Positions 25,948-34,997 of a stretch of DNA of 64,000 bases are shown piece by piece. Below the pieces are notes generated by a model. That model was not told where the DNA came from. It did not search any database and saw nothing but the letters and a program-made list of their open reading frames with translations. Every line of letters begins with the position of its first letter. The stretch's first letter is position 1. The translations under genes and the position numbers were made by a program. Location: assembly GCF_000613405.1 (NCBI RefSeq), contig NZ_BAIX01000002.1, forward strand, positions 62,001-126,000, given 5' to 3'. The stretch comes from Hoylesella enoeca JCM 12259. GTDB lineage: Bacteria > Bacteroidota > Bacteroidia > Bacteroidales > Bacteroidaceae.

Positions 25948-26265
25948 ATGAACAGACTCATCAGACAGAATATTCCTCAAAAAGCGGATTTCAAAGGAAT
26001 AACAGAAGCACGCATCAGGCTGGTTATTGAAAAATTAAAAACAACAGCCGAGAAAGAAAAACGGATTTGTCAAGCCAAAAGATATGATTCAAGAAAGAAT
26101 AGCTTAACTTTGCACTTGCTTATGATAGCCGCCGATTCATTAAATTATGAGAATATTCGTCAAAAAGGAAACGGGTTTAGATACGATTCTCAAAAAGATC
26201 GTACCTTTGTCATACGCACGCTTTGCCTGTTGACAAACGAAGGTAAAGTCCTTTTCTCACATTAA
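25948..26265 (+). CDS. Hypothetical protein (weak)
   Basis: A 105-residue basic reading frame beginning MNRLIRQNIPQKADF. A purine-rich AAAAAGGAG stands 10 bases before the ATG, unusual for this organism. I recognise no domain. The second half overlaps the direct repeat and the promoter-like box at 26105-26112, so translation there would cross the promoter of the next gene. It could be a small gene, a remnant or chance. Confidence 0.3.
   Translation: MNRLIRQNIPQKADFKGITEARIRLVIEKLKTTAEKEKRICQAKRYDSRKNSLTLHLLMIAADSLNYENIRQKGNGFRYDSQKDRTFVIRTLCLLTNEGKVLFSH
26084..26133. repeat. 50-bp direct repeat, copy 2, with promoter box
   Basis: The partner of 25549-25598 (44/50 identical). The TAACTTTG within it at 26105-26112 is a good -7 box and probably drives the glycosyltransferase-murT-murK-murQ operon from about 26119. 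Confidence 0.6.
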
Positions 26266-26277
26266 TCAGTAGGAATA

Positions 26278-27708
26278 ATGAAACAAATCAGTTGCTTTAT
26301 ACCTTATATATATAAGGAACAGGCCGATCAAACCATACGAGCGCTCGAAGCGGAAACCGACGTCCATGATGTGAACAAGGTGAAAGCGAGCCTTTTCCGC
26401 ACACAAACCATCAAGGAAATTGCGGCTCGCACCGCGGCCGAATACACCCTGATCTACACCAAAGAGACGCCGCTGAGACTGGGATATCTGGCCCTGCGGC
26501 GCTTGATCTGCATAGCCGAAGACACGGGTGCAGGCTTGTTGTATGCCGATCACTATCAAGTGAAAGATGGAGAAGAGCTGAAAGCGCCTGTCATTGATTA
26601 TCAAATGGGATCGCTGCGAGATGATTTCGACTTCGGTTCGGTGCTGCTTTTCAATACGAAAGCGCTCCGGGATAGTGTCGAGAAACTGACCGCCGATTAT
26701 CAATTTGCCGGTCTTTACGATCTCAGACTGACGCTTAGTCGAAGTCACGAGATCCTGCATGTGAACGAATTTCTATACAGTGAGATCGAGGAAGACTGTC
26801 GTCAAAGTGGCGAAAAACAGTTTGACTATGTGGATCCACGCAATCGCGAGCGGCAAATCGAGATGGAACAGGCCTGCACCGAACATCTGAAAGCCGTTAG
26901 AGGATGGCTCAAACCCGCGTTTGAAAGCATCGATTTCGGCGCGATTGACTTTCAAACGGAAGCTTCGGTGATCATTCCTGTCCGCAATCGGGCCACTACG
27001 ATCGAAACGGCTATCCGTTCGGTGTTGTGCCAGAAAACCGCATTTAAGTTTAATCTTATCGTCATCGATAATCATTCTACGGACGGAACGACCGAGATAA
27101 TCAATCAATTCAAAGATGACAAACGCGTGATCCATCTCATTCCTAAACGCTATGATTTGGGTATCGGTGGCTGTTGGAACCTCGGTGTACAGTCGGCAGC
27201 ATGCGGGAAATTTGCCATTCAGTTAGACAGCGACGATCTTTATAAGGATGAACACACATTGCAAATCATCGTCGATACCTTTTACAAGCAGCAGTGTGCG
27301 ATGGTGATCGGAGCGTATCAGATGACAGACTTCGAGTTGAACAGTCTTCCGCCTGGTGTGATCGACCATCGGGAATGGACCGATGAGAATGGTCGCAACA
27401 ATGCATTGCGCATCAATGGGCTTGGCGCTCCACGCGCTTTCTATACGCCGATACTGCGAAACATTGGGCTCCCCAACACCAGTTATGGAGAAGATTATGC
27501 CATGGGGCTTCGTATCTCACGGCAATTCCGAATCGGACGAATATATGATGTGCTTTATCTCTGCCGTCGATGGGGCGGCAATTCGGATGCAGCGCTGAGC
27601 ATCGAACGGTTGAACGCCAACAATCTGTATAAAGATCGCATCCGCACTTGGGAGCTTCAAGCTCGCATTCGGATGAATCGCAACGCTTCCCAAACCACAA
27701 AACGATGA
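26278..27708 (+). CDS. Glycosyltransferase family 2 protein
   Basis: The 476-residue protein has a GT2 domain in its second half (from about 229): [36 protein letters not shown], and the metal-binding DSDD (IQLDSDDLY), then a conserved [11 protein letters not shown] acceptor-side motif. The first 220 residues form another GT-A-like but degenerate domain. It transfers a sugar from a nucleotide donor; the acceptor is unknown. Its stop overlaps the start of the next gene (ATGA), so it is translationally coupled to the peptidoglycan-recycling operon and may act on cell-wall sugar. Confidence 0.82.
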   Translation: MKQISCFIPYIYKEQADQTIRALEAETDVHDVNKVKASLFRTQTIKEIAARTAAEYTLIYTKETPLRLGYLALRRLICIAEDTGAGLLYADHYQVKDGEELKAPVIDYQMGSLRDDFDFGSVLLFNTKALRDSVEKLTADYQFAGLYDLRLTLSRSHEILHVNEFLYSEIEEDCRQSGEKQFDYVDPRNRERQIEMEQACTEHLKAVRGWLKPAFESIDFGAIDFQTEASVIIPVRNRATTIETAIRSVLCQKTAFKFNLIVIDNHSTDGTTEIINQFKDDKRVIHLIPKRYDLGIGGCWNLGVQSAACGKFAIQLDSDDLYKDEHTLQIIVDTFYKQQCAMVIGAYQMTDFELNSLPPGVIDHREWTDENGRNNALRINGLGAPRAFYTPILRNIGLPNTSYGEDYAMGLRISRQFRIGRIYDVLYLCRRWGGNSDAALSIERLNANNLYKDRIRTWELQARIRMNRNASQTTKR

Positions 27709-29030
27709 AGCACTCCACACGAAACATGAATCCATGGCTATGGATTCCTACACTGTATTTTGCCGAAGGGATTCCTTATTTCATCGTCAACAACATCTCG
27801 GTAACGATGTTCACGCGGATGGGTGTGCCCAATGGAGATATGGCTTTATACACCAGTCTGCTTTACTTGCCATGGACGATCAAGCCGTTATGGAGTCCTT
27901 TTGTTGACATTCTGCGCACAAAACGCTGGTGGATATTATCAATGCAAGTGTTGATGAGCGCCGTTTTTATCCTACTTACCCTGTCAATACCCCACCCTTC
28001 GACACAAATGATCGGTTCGATGCAGACTCCTGTGAGTTTGTTTACATTCACCTTGATTCTCTTTTTCATCACAGCCTTCGCCTCAGCAACGCACGATATT
28101 GCCGCCGATGGTTTCTACATGCTGGCTTTGAATCACCAAGAGCAATCGTTCTTTGTGGGTATTCGTAGCACGTTTTATCGACTTTCGTCGATCTTCGGAC
28201 AAGGAGTATTGGTGCTGATAGCAGGCCTTTTAGAGACGCATACAGGCAATATCCCACTGGCTTGGACGCTGACCATGGCGATAACAGCGGTGATCTTTGC
28301 CCTGATCAGTCTTTATCATATCTTCTTCATACCGCGACCTGCGGAAGATGCAGCACGACTCGGCGAGACGCGTGCACATATCCGCGACATCGTCTCGGAG
28401 TTCGGGCGTACCTTTACGACCTACTTTCGGAAGCCCGGTGTGACTATTGCGATTGTTTTTATGCTGCTTTATCGACTACCCGAAGCATTCCTCCTAAAAA
28501 TGGTCAACCCTTTCCTGCTGGATACAAAAGCGCATGGTGGGCTCGAATTGGCTACCGAAAGCGTGGGAATCGTGTATGGAACGATCGGCGTACTGGCGCT
28601 GACCGTTGGCGGAATCATCGGCGGTGTGGCTGCTTCTAAATGGGGATTGAAACGATCCTTATGGCCAATGGCAGCGTGTATGACACTTCCTTGCTTCACC
28701 TTTGTATATCTCAGCGTTGCCACTCCGAGCAATTTGGCCATTATCAGCACATGTGTTGCTGTGGAACAGTTTGGTTATGGCTTTGGATTTACAGCTTATA
28801 TGCTTTATATGATGTACTTTTCCGAAGGTGAATTTAAGACAGCTCATTACGCCATTTGCACCGGTTTCATGGCGCTAAGCATGATGATTCCGGGGATGTT
28901 TGCGGGGTATTTGCAAGAGTGGTTGGGTTACTCGCACTTCTTTTGGCTGGTCATCGCCTGTTGCTTGGCCACCGTTGCCGTGACATTGATCGTGAAGGTA
29001 GAACCGAATTACGGACGAAAAGAAACATAA
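27705..29030 (+). CDS. murT: MFS permease of the AmpG/MurT group (MurNAc uptake)
   Basis: The 441-residue inner-membrane protein has about 12 predicted helices and the AmpG-like start [19 protein letters not shown], with the DIAADGFYM segment characteristic of AmpG relatives. In Tannerella forsythia a related transporter (MurT) imports N-acetylmuramic acid, followed by MurK and MurQ; the same order here supports that role, but AmpG-type transport of anhydromuropeptides is also possible. The start at 27705 overlaps the previous stop. Confidence 0.82.
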   Translation: MKHSTRNMNPWLWIPTLYFAEGIPYFIVNNISVTMFTRMGVPNGDMALYTSLLYLPWTIKPLWSPFVDILRTKRWWILSMQVLMSAVFILLTLSIPHPSTQMIGSMQTPVSLFTFTLILFFITAFASATHDIAADGFYMLALNHQEQSFFVGIRSTFYRLSSIFGQGVLVLIAGLLETHTGNIPLAWTLTMAITAVIFALISLYHIFFIPRPAEDAARLGETRAHIRDIVSEFGRTFTTYFRKPGVTIAIVFMLLYRLPEAFLLKMVNPFLLDTKAHGGLELATESVGIVYGTIGVLALTVGGIIGGVAASKWGLKRSLWPMAACMTLPCFTFVYLSVATPSNLAIISTCVAVEQFGYGFGFTAYMLYMMYFSEGEFKTAHYAICTGFMALSMMIPGMFAGYLQEWLGYSHFFWLVIACCLATVAVTLIVKVEPNYGRKET

Positions 29031-29896
29031 ATGCGCATGGATCACAACTTCTTAATCGCCGACAGTGGTTCGACCAAGACAGATTGGTGCGTTGTCAGGG
29101 CCGGAAAAATGATCCGACGAATCGTCACCAAAGGAATGAATCCGTATTTCCAAACGCCAGAGGAGATGCAGACCGAAATACGGCAAGCCCTACTTCCGTA
29201 TTTACCCAATGGCAGCTGGCAGGCTGTTTACTTCTACGGTGCAGGATGTACAACACAGAAATGCTCTTCCGTGGCTGCTTCTTTGCAGTGCTGTCTACCT
29301 GTAACCGGTGCTATCGAAGTGTATTCCGACTTATGGGGAGCTGCTCGCAGTCTGTGCGGACATCGTCCCGGGATTGCTGCGATACTTGGAACGGGTGCTA
29401 ATTCATGCTTTTACGATGGTCGGGAAATCACACAGAACACCCCTGCCTTAGGGTTTATCCTCGGCGACGAAGGCAGTGGTGCCTACCTCGGGAAACGCTT
29501 GGTGGGCGATATCTTGAAGCATCAGATGACATCAGAGTTGGAAAAACGTTTCTTCAAACAATTTGATCTGACGCAAGAAACGATCATCGAGCGCGTATAT
29601 CGGGCACCTTTTCCTAACCGGTTTTTAGCCGGACTCAATGTCTTTTTAGAGCAGAACCGCACTGAACCAACGATACACAGCCTGTTGGTCGATGCTTTCC
29701 GGGCTTTTCTCCGACGCAATGTGGCTCATACGACTATCGGAATTATTCGGTCAATTGCATCGGGACCATTGCTTCTATTTACCAACCCGAATTAACGGAA
29801 GCAGCCGATGAATTGGGCTTTCGCATCGGGACAGTCCATCAGTCACCGATGGAAGGCTTAATCGAGTATCATGCCAGTGAACGAGAAAACGATTAA
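29031..29896 (+). CDS. murK: N-acetylmuramate/N-acetylglucosamine kinase, BadF type (frameshifted in this sequence)
   Basis: An ASKHA-type sugar kinase with phosphate-1 motif LIADSGSTKTDWCVV, IAAILGTGANSCFYDG and GFILGDEGSGAYLGKRLVGD. It would phosphorylate MurNAc (or GlcNAc) to the 6-phosphate for MurQ. The frame is lost at about 29729: NVAH continues in another frame as YDYRNYSVNCIGTIASIYQ and ends GLIEYHASEREND at 29896. One missing T restores 288 residues with a normal C-terminus. It is probably a sequencing error. Confidence 0.82.
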
Positions 29897-29927
29897 ACGA
29901 ATGGGCCAAGAGACAAACACAGATGCC

Positions 29928-30740
29928 ATGGAATTCACAAAGATCACCGAGCAGCCTTCGCTTTACAACGATTTGGAACACAAATCAATACATGAAATAC
30001 TGGAAGACATCAACCGGGAGGATCAAAAAGTGGCCTTGGCAGTGCACGAGGCGATTCCTCAGATCGAGCGACTCGTCGAACAGATCATCCCGAGAATGAA
30101 GCGCGGAGGTCGAATCTTCTATCTTGGAGCAGGCACAAGCGGACGATTGGGCGTGCTGGACGCTTCGGAACTCCCACCCACTTTCGGGGTTTCTCCGTCG
30201 TTGGTCGTCGGACTGATTGCCGGTGGCGACACGGCGTTGCGCCATGCCGTGGAGCATGCCGAAGACGATCCCGCTCATGGGTGGACTGAACTCACCGCGC
30301 AGCACATCGACACCCCCGACACGGTTATCGGCATTGCGGCTTCGGGAACCACCCCTTACGTCGTGGGCGCTTTGCATGAAGCCCGCAAACATGGCATTCT
30401 GACTGCCTGTATCACCAGCAATCCCCATTCGCCGATGGCAGCAGAATCGGATATAGCGATTGAAATGATCGTAGGACCGGAATATGTAACGGGTAGCTCG
30501 CGCATGAAATCGGGAACGGGGCAAAAGATGATCTTGAATATGATCAGCACCTCGGTGATGATCAAGTTGGGCCGCGTCAAAGGCAACAGAATGGTGAATA
30601 TGCAACTTAGCAACCAGAAACTCATAGACAGAGGGACACGGATGCTCGTCGAGATGTTGGGCTTGGACTATGACAAGGCCCTATCACTCCTCCTTCTTCA
30701 CGGCTCTGTCGAACAGGTGTTAGAATCCTATCAGAAGTGA
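29928..30740 (+). CDS. murQ: N-acetylmuramic acid 6-phosphate etherase
   Basis: The 270-residue SIS-domain enzyme cleaves the lactyl ether of MurNAc-6-phosphate to GlcNAc-6-phosphate plus D-lactate, in cytoplasmic cell-wall recycling. The signature LGAGTSGRLGVLDASELPPT (catalytic Glu included), GIAASGTTPYVVGAL and GPEYVTGSSRMKSGTGQK are intact. I use the ATG at 29928 (MEFTKITEQPSLYNDLEHKS), which matches the family start. ATGs at 29901 and 29871 are in frame; 29901 lies 4 bp after the kinase stop. Confidence 0.95.
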   Translation: MEFTKITEQPSLYNDLEHKSIHEILEDINREDQKVALAVHEAIPQIERLVEQIIPRMKRGGRIFYLGAGTSGRLGVLDASELPPTFGVSPSLVVGLIAGGDTALRHAVEHAEDDPAHGWTELTAQHIDTPDTVIGIAASGTTPYVVGALHEARKHGILTACITSNPHSPMAAESDIAIEMIVGPEYVTGSSRMKSGTGQKMILNMISTSVMIKLGRVKGNRMVNMQLSNQKLIDRGTRMLVEMLGLDYDKALSLLLLHGSVEQVLESYQK

Positions 30741-30901
30741 GCGACCCCTTAACTGCGACCGATCATCCATGCCATGGCTACCAACATCGTCGAGTAACCG
30801 TAAGTTATAGGGATTTTCCTACCTTCATTTAGGGATAACAAGCGGTTGGTCAAACATTCTTTTCTCTATTTTTGTGCAGTCATTCTAAAAATAAAAGCAA
30901 C

Positions 30902-31757
30902 ATGAACAAGGCTATGGCATTCATCATTGGAGCAGCATTCACCTTGAGCAGCTGTGACACTTACACCGGGTCCGGCGTTATTATCGGAGCTCAATCGGCT
31001 CTATCCTCGGCTCGGCTATCGGCGGAATCAGCGGCGGGTCGTATGGTTCAGACATCGGTGAAGTTGTGGGCATGGCCGGCGGCGCTGTCGTCGGAGGTGC
31101 CGTCGGTGCGCAGGCCGATCAAAGAGCACAGGAACCTTACGAGCAACGTCAACAGCGACAAAGTCAGCGTGAAGCGTATGATGCAGGCTATCAAGACGGT
31201 TACGAACAGGGCACGCGGCAGAACGGCATGAGCAACGAGTCGTCGAAGAATTGCGATGGAAGCGGATTCGACGTCAACAATGGTGGCGACGATCGCATCT
31301 ACGACTTCAACGGTCCTGAATATACCGGTTCTTACAGCGCCCAACAGGCCACGACAGCGGCCCCGGACACCATTGCGGCTTCTCGTTTGCAACCGGCTAT
31401 CAAGTTGGGGAAACCGGTGGAAGTGCGCAACGCCCGCTTCGTTGACGATAACCAAGACCGCGTGATCAACCGCGGCGAACTCTGCAAAGTGATTTTCGAG
31501 GTATATAACCGCACCGGCCAACCGCTCTACGACATTCAGCCCACCGTGAGAGAAGTTTCCGGCAATCGCCATATACTGATCTCACCGAGCATTCACATCG
31601 AGAAGATCCTCCCCGGCAAAGGCATCCGCTATACGGCATTGGTCAAAGCCGACAATCGTTTGAAAGATGGCCATGCAAGATTTGTGTCTCTGTGTTGCAA
31701 GGCAACGGCAAGACAATTTCATCTGTGAGTGAATTCAACATCCCCACCCGACGTTGA
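30902..31757 (+). CDS. Glycine-zipper lipoprotein (two frameshifts in this sequence)
   Basis: A lipoprotein with signal MNKAMAFIIGAAFTLSSC. A glycine-zipper stretch (SILGSAIGGISGGSYGSDIG, GGAVVGGAVGAQ) may insert in or span a membrane. Next come a Gln/Arg-rich linker and a C-terminal beta domain (VEVRNARFVDDNQDRVINRG, EKILPGKGIRYTAL). The frame shifts at about 30995 (GAQ-GSILG) and again at about 31681-31683 (GHARF-CVSVLQGNGKTISS), each by one missing T. Joined, it is about 285 residues and ends NIPTRR. Function unknown. A -7 box (TATTTTTG) lies about 35 bp upstream. Confidence 0.7.
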
Positions 31758-31857
31758 GAACCAATTCTTCATTGAGAATTGAGCATTGAGAAGGGAGAAA
31801 CAGATATGCGCATTGTTGAGAATCGAACATAAAGAATAGAGAAACAGATGGATATAT

Positions 31858-31888
31858 TTGGCATGTTCGATGAAAAGTAGTAACTTTG
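31858..31888 (+). promoter_or_regulatory. rplS promoter
   Basis: TTG at 31858-31860 and TAACTTTG at 31881-31888 are 20 bp apart, upstream of an 80-nt leader before rplS. Confidence 0.65.
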
Positions 31889-31975
31889 CAGCACTTTTCG
31901 GCGTAATCGCTGACAGGAAGAAGTGTGGCCTGGTCATGTTGCGTCGGAATGATAAACAATTTAATGATCAAGCAA

Positions 31976-32338
31976 ATGGATTTAATTAAAGTTGCTGAAG
32001 AAGCATTTGCAACCGGCAAACAGCATCCCGAATTTAAGGCAGGCGACACCGTGACCGTCGCTTATAAGATTGTCGAGGGATCGAAAGAGCGTATCCAGCT
32101 CTACCGTGGTGTCGTCATCCGTATTTCCGGACATGGAGACAAAAAGCGATTCACCGTTCGTAAAATGTCGGGAACCATCGGCGTGGAGCGTATCTTCCCG
32201 TTGGAATCACCCAACATCGACTCTATCGAGGTGAACAAGCACGGTAAAGTGCGTCGTGCTAAACTCTATTACCTGCGTAAGCTCACCGGTAAGAAAGCAC
32301 GCATCAAGGAGAAGAGAGTCATTACCGAAAAGGCTTAA
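31976..32338 (+). CDS. rplS: 50S ribosomal protein L19
   Basis: The 120-residue L19 starts [20 protein letters not shown], as in Bacteroides, with [27 protein letters not shown] and [20 protein letters not shown]. It sits at the 30S-50S interface. The start is placed at 31976 by homology; upstream in-frame codons lie in the leader. It has its own promoter and terminator. Confidence 0.96.
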   Translation: MDLIKVAEEAFATGKQHPEFKAGDTVTVAYKIVEGSKERIQLYRGVVIRISGHGDKKRFTVRKMSGTIGVERIFPLESPNIDSIEVNKHGKVRRAKLYYLRKLTGKKARIKEKRVITEKA

Positions 32339-32411
32339 CGTCCTTGGAAGGAACGAAGGACGAGGGAGGAGACTCCACTGCTTGTCCTTGCCGGTCCTGC
32401 AAAAGACATAA

Positions 32412-32450
32412 AAAGAGGTTCAACCACTCTGGTTGGACCTCTTTTTTTAT
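32412..32450 (+). terminator. Rho-independent terminator of rplS
   Basis: AAAGAGGT-t-CAACC and GGTTG-g-ACCTCTTT form a stem followed by seven T residues, 75 bp after the rplS stop. Confidence 0.9.
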
Positions 32451-32561
32451 TCCATCGTTCTCTGTGCGTGCATACATACAAGTCGCATTCCTGTTGGGGA
32501 TGGCAACAGTGACCATGACGAGGATTAGATATCCCCTTTTCATCCCACTAAACACCTGCGA

Positions 32562-32855
32562 TCACTCGTCTCTCGATTCATAATTCGCCTGACCGTCGTC
32601 TTCGCCGTGAAGAGCATCCTGGAAGTCTGCCCAACTCTGGAAACCCACAAAGAGCGCGATCTTGTCCAGCACCTCTTTGGAGGGTTTGCCTGTTCCGCGA
32701 AGATACTCCCAGGTTCGTTTCAGCCCCATTGCATTCAGGTGAATATGATGCTTGGAAAACAAGGCGGATAACTTTTCGAAATCGGAAGTCAGTCCGATCC
32801 GCTTACCCACTTTCTGCTCCACGGCTGCGAGTAGTTGCGTTAAATCTCCTTTCAT
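32562..32855 (-). CDS. Small protein with a Bacteroidetes helix-turn-helix-like domain
   Basis: Ninety-seven residues. The core DFEKLSALFSKHHIHLNAMG-LKRTWEYL and LDKIALFVGFQSWADF match a common Bacteroidetes domain of the type 'FEFLSE...SPTTLKRLWGYL...LDTLARFVGY-DWEDF', thought to bind DNA. The acidic C-terminal tail is GEDDGQANYESRDE. A -7 box (TACCTTTG) is 32 bp upstream, so it is a monocistronic gene. Its target is unknown. Confidence 0.65.
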   Translation of the reverse strand: MKGDLTQLLAAVEQKVGKRIGLTSDFEKLSALFSKHHIHLNAMGLKRTWEYLRGTGKPSKEVLDKIALFVGFQSWADFQDALHGEDDGQANYESRDE

Positions 32856-32886
32856 AACCTACTGACCATTCTTAAAAAATACCTTG

Positions 32887-32894
32887 CAAAGGTA
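32887..32894 (-). promoter_or_regulatory. Promoter of the small HTH-like gene (-7 box)
   Basis: The minus strand reads TACCTTTG, at the expected distance from the start codon at 32855. Confidence 0.6.
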
Positions 32895-33081
32895 ACCAAT
32901 TCCCAATATAAACCGATCCCTCACAAAAGATTTTTTATTGCAAGCCGCTTCCGCCCTTACCTTCGATCGGTCTCCGGAACAAGTCTACCGCCCTGCCCCC
33001 ACCAGCGACCATGCCGTGCGTCAACGGGCAACCGAGGGTATAAACATATGTATACACGTGACGATACCCATGGAAAAAGCC

Positions 33082-33112
33082 TTGCAAGCCATGCCGAAAC
33101 ATCGTATCTTTG
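33082..33112 (+). promoter_or_regulatory. Promoter of the second HU-like gene
   Basis: TTG at 33082-33084 and TATCTTTG at 33105-33112 are 20 bp apart. The transcript would start near 33119 and carry a leader of about 250 nt that includes the 22-bp array at 33237-33324. I see no gene between 32895 and 33369. Confidence 0.65.
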
Positions 33113-33236
33113 CATGCGGTAATCGGAAGGAAGTCTGGCCGGCAGACTTGGGGCTCTATCGTCGCGACCGTCAATAAGCAGCTCGCCCCCTCGACCGACC
33201 GAACCGAGTGAACATTTATCAATAATCCGCCGGGAT

Positions 33237-33324
33237 ACAGGTGTGGAGAGATCCGATGACAAGTCGTATACCTGTGGGGGACTCCTATACGAGTGGTGGG
33301 GCACAGGTCGTATACCTGTCGGAT
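33237..33324. repeat. Four 22-bp units in the leader of the HU-like gene
   Basis: Units begin with AC at 33237, 33259, 33281 and 33303, exactly 22 bp apart: acaggtgtgg..., acaagtcgtatacctg..., actcctatacgag... and acaggtcgtatacctg... Units 2 and 4 contain the dyad AGGTCGTATACCT (GTATAC centre), and unit 3 carries a related CTATACGAG. The array lies between the promoter and the ATG at 33370. Confidence 0.75.
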
Positions 33325-33369
33325 GGACCTCGAAACACAGCTTCCCGGCACAAATACCAGTAAAACAAC

Positions 33370-33825
33370 ATGGCATTTTATAAGAAAGTATTAAAAAAGA
33401 TCAGCAACAAATGGTACCCGCAGTCGGTACTTGTAGGTAACCCCGTCGACACCGAGCAGATCGCCAAGCGTCTGTCAGCCGAGTCCACCGTGAGTCGGGC
33501 CGACGTCTATGCCGTGCTCATCGCCTTAGGTGGCGTGATGGGCGAGTATATGGCGCAAGGCAGATCGGTGAAACTCACCGGCATCGGCACGTTCTATTTC
33601 ACAGCCACGTCGACCAAGAACGGTGTGGCCACAGAGAAAGAGGTCACCGCCAAACAAATCAATGGTGTGCGCGTGCGCTTCATCCCCGAAACACGGTTCC
33701 GCCCGGGTAGCGATCCCAACGTTCATCGTGTGGCCGTACGCAGTCTTTCCGACGTGAGGATCGACTGGGAAGAGTGGAAAGGCGTTGCTAAAAAGAAGAA
33801 GAAAGTCGGCGGCCCGGGGCATTGA
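33370..33825 (+). CDS. HU-like DNA-binding protein (Bacteroidetes histone-like family), second copy
   Basis: The 151-residue basic protein starts MAFYKKVLKKISNKWYPQSV and has TEQIAKRLSAESTVSRADVY, VMGEYMAQGRSVKLTGIGTF, then the arm-like RVRFIPETRFRPGSDPN and a Lys-rich end (KKKKKVGGPGH). This is the same HU-related family as 4285-4692. It probably binds and bends DNA as a nucleoid protein. The unusually long leader with a repeat array suggests post-transcriptional or self-control, which is inference. Confidence 0.82.
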   Translation: MAFYKKVLKKISNKWYPQSVLVGNPVDTEQIAKRLSAESTVSRADVYAVLIALGGVMGEYMAQGRSVKLTGIGTFYFTATSTKNGVATEKEVTAKQINGVRVRFIPETRFRPGSDPNVHRVAVRSLSDVRIDWEEWKGVAKKKKKVGGPGH

Positions 33826-34007
33826 TCCCCGCCCCGAGGTCATGGCGGTAGCAGTCCTCCTCCCCACACTGCGCCGCGCCGCACCTCCGTGGGCACGATC
33901 CAAGATTGAAGAATCACAGGATCAACATGCCACAAACTCCCCTCCCCCATTGATCCTCTCCTCCCTTTCGCCTCGGCGAAACAGGAGCGAGCAACTCTTT
34001 TCATCAA

Positions 34008-34033
34008 TCCCCGGCATGGAAACATGTCGGGGA
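34008..34033. terminator. GAAA-loop hairpin, copy 1
   Basis: TCCCCGGCATG-GAAA-CATGTCGGGGA is an 11-bp stem (one G-U) with a GAAA tetraloop, about 180 bp after the HU-like gene. A covarying copy lies at 34824-34849. The following T content is modest. The remaining sequence to 34279 shows only a -7 box (TATATTTG, 34176-34183). Confidence 0.6.
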
Positions 34034-34175
34034 CTGTTTGTGATTTCCATCTTCTTTCCTCTCCTATCTGCCCCACGCTGCTAACAGATACTAAAATCAA
34101 CATACAAGACCAACCACGATGTTAAAAGAAACAAAAATACAGCCACCGGAGAGAACAATGATTCGATATGTTTTC

Positions 34176-34183
34176 TATATTTG
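34176..34183 (+). promoter_or_regulatory. Promoter of the beta-barrel gene (-7 box)
   Basis: TATATTTG lies about 96 bases before the ATG at 34280, a plausible -7 box. Confidence 0.5.
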
Positions 34184-34279
34184 TAACATCCTTTTACGAT
34201 ACCTAAACAATAAGCAAATCTCGCCAGACACGATATAAAGAAATCATTATCAATCAGAAGAAGTCATGGAGGAAAGACA

Positions 34280-34780
34280 ATGAAAAAACTACTATTGCTA
34301 CTGCTTCTAACGATTCCCGCTCTTGCTTTCTCACAAAAGGAAGATATTCGGGTGGAGATCCATTTCCAGGGGAATACGTTCTACAAAGAATTCAGACCTT
34401 ATGAATTCGTAGGCAACGTGGGCTACAACATCACCGACCGGTTTTTCGTCAATGCCAGAGGTGAGAGTACGATTGCCCTGTTCAAAATCAACGGGACCAA
34501 AGACTATTACACCAACGTGATGTATGGTGCGAACGTGGGCTATACGTTTCTGAAAGATGATCTCGGCAATTTTGACGTGCGCATCGGATTGGGAGACAAT
34601 TTGCGCCGCAAACAAGACTGGAAGTATAACTACTACGATGCAGGCGTCTATATGCACTTGGGCAAAGCGAAGATAAAGCCCGACTTCGGCTTCGGCATCA
34701 GGCGTTATCACTCCAAAGGATCTCTGTTCAAAAGCTACACCAGGGTGTTTGTGGCCATCGGCCTCAGCTTTGGTGCATAG
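34280..34780 (+). CDS. Small outer-membrane beta-barrel-like protein
   Basis: The 166-residue precursor has a signal peptide (KKLLLLLLLTIPALAFS, cleavage about after Ser18). The mature part alternates aromatic beta-strands: YEFVGNVGYNITDRFFVNAR, YYTNVMYGANVGYTFL, FDVRIGLGDNLRRKQ, and a final VFVAIGLSF strand typical of barrel ends. I recognise no specific family. It stands alone, between two copies of a GAAA-loop hairpin. Confidence 0.6.
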   Translation: MKKLLLLLLLTIPALAFSQKEDIRVEIHFQGNTFYKEFRPYEFVGNVGYNITDRFFVNARGESTIALFKINGTKDYYTNVMYGANVGYTFLKDDLGNFDVRIGLGDNLRRKQDWKYNYYDAGVYMHLGKAKIKPDFGFGIRRYHSKGSLFKSYTRVFVAIGLSFGA

Positions 34781-34823
34781 CTCCGAATCTCATCTCTCGC
34801 TCTCCGCGAAGAGATACACAAAT

Positions 34824-34849
34824 CCCCCGGCACGGAAACGTGTCGGGGA
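34824..34849. terminator. GAAA-loop hairpin, copy 2
   Basis: CCCCCGGCACG-GAAA-CGTGTCGGGGA repeats the hairpin of 34008-34033 with paired changes (CATG/CATG becomes CACG/CGTG), 44 bp after the beta-barrel gene. It is probably a terminator for that gene. The 148 bp from there to the lpxH end show nothing else. Confidence 0.65.
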
Positions 34850-34997
34850 TTATTAGTCATAGCACTGCATTTTACACTTCCTGGTATAGCTGGCTACTTT
34901 TCGGTTAGCAGGCCTCACATGGAGCGTGGTTGCCTTTATGATTCTGATGATCAACCACTGTTTGAAGGTTTTGCTTTACATTCGGAACCCATAGGGA

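Noticed and set aside
32935-33376. Two overlapping minus-strand frames of about 138 codons opposite the HU-like leader
   Set aside because: They cross the 22-bp array and the promoter, have biased Arg/Pro/His composition and match no family.
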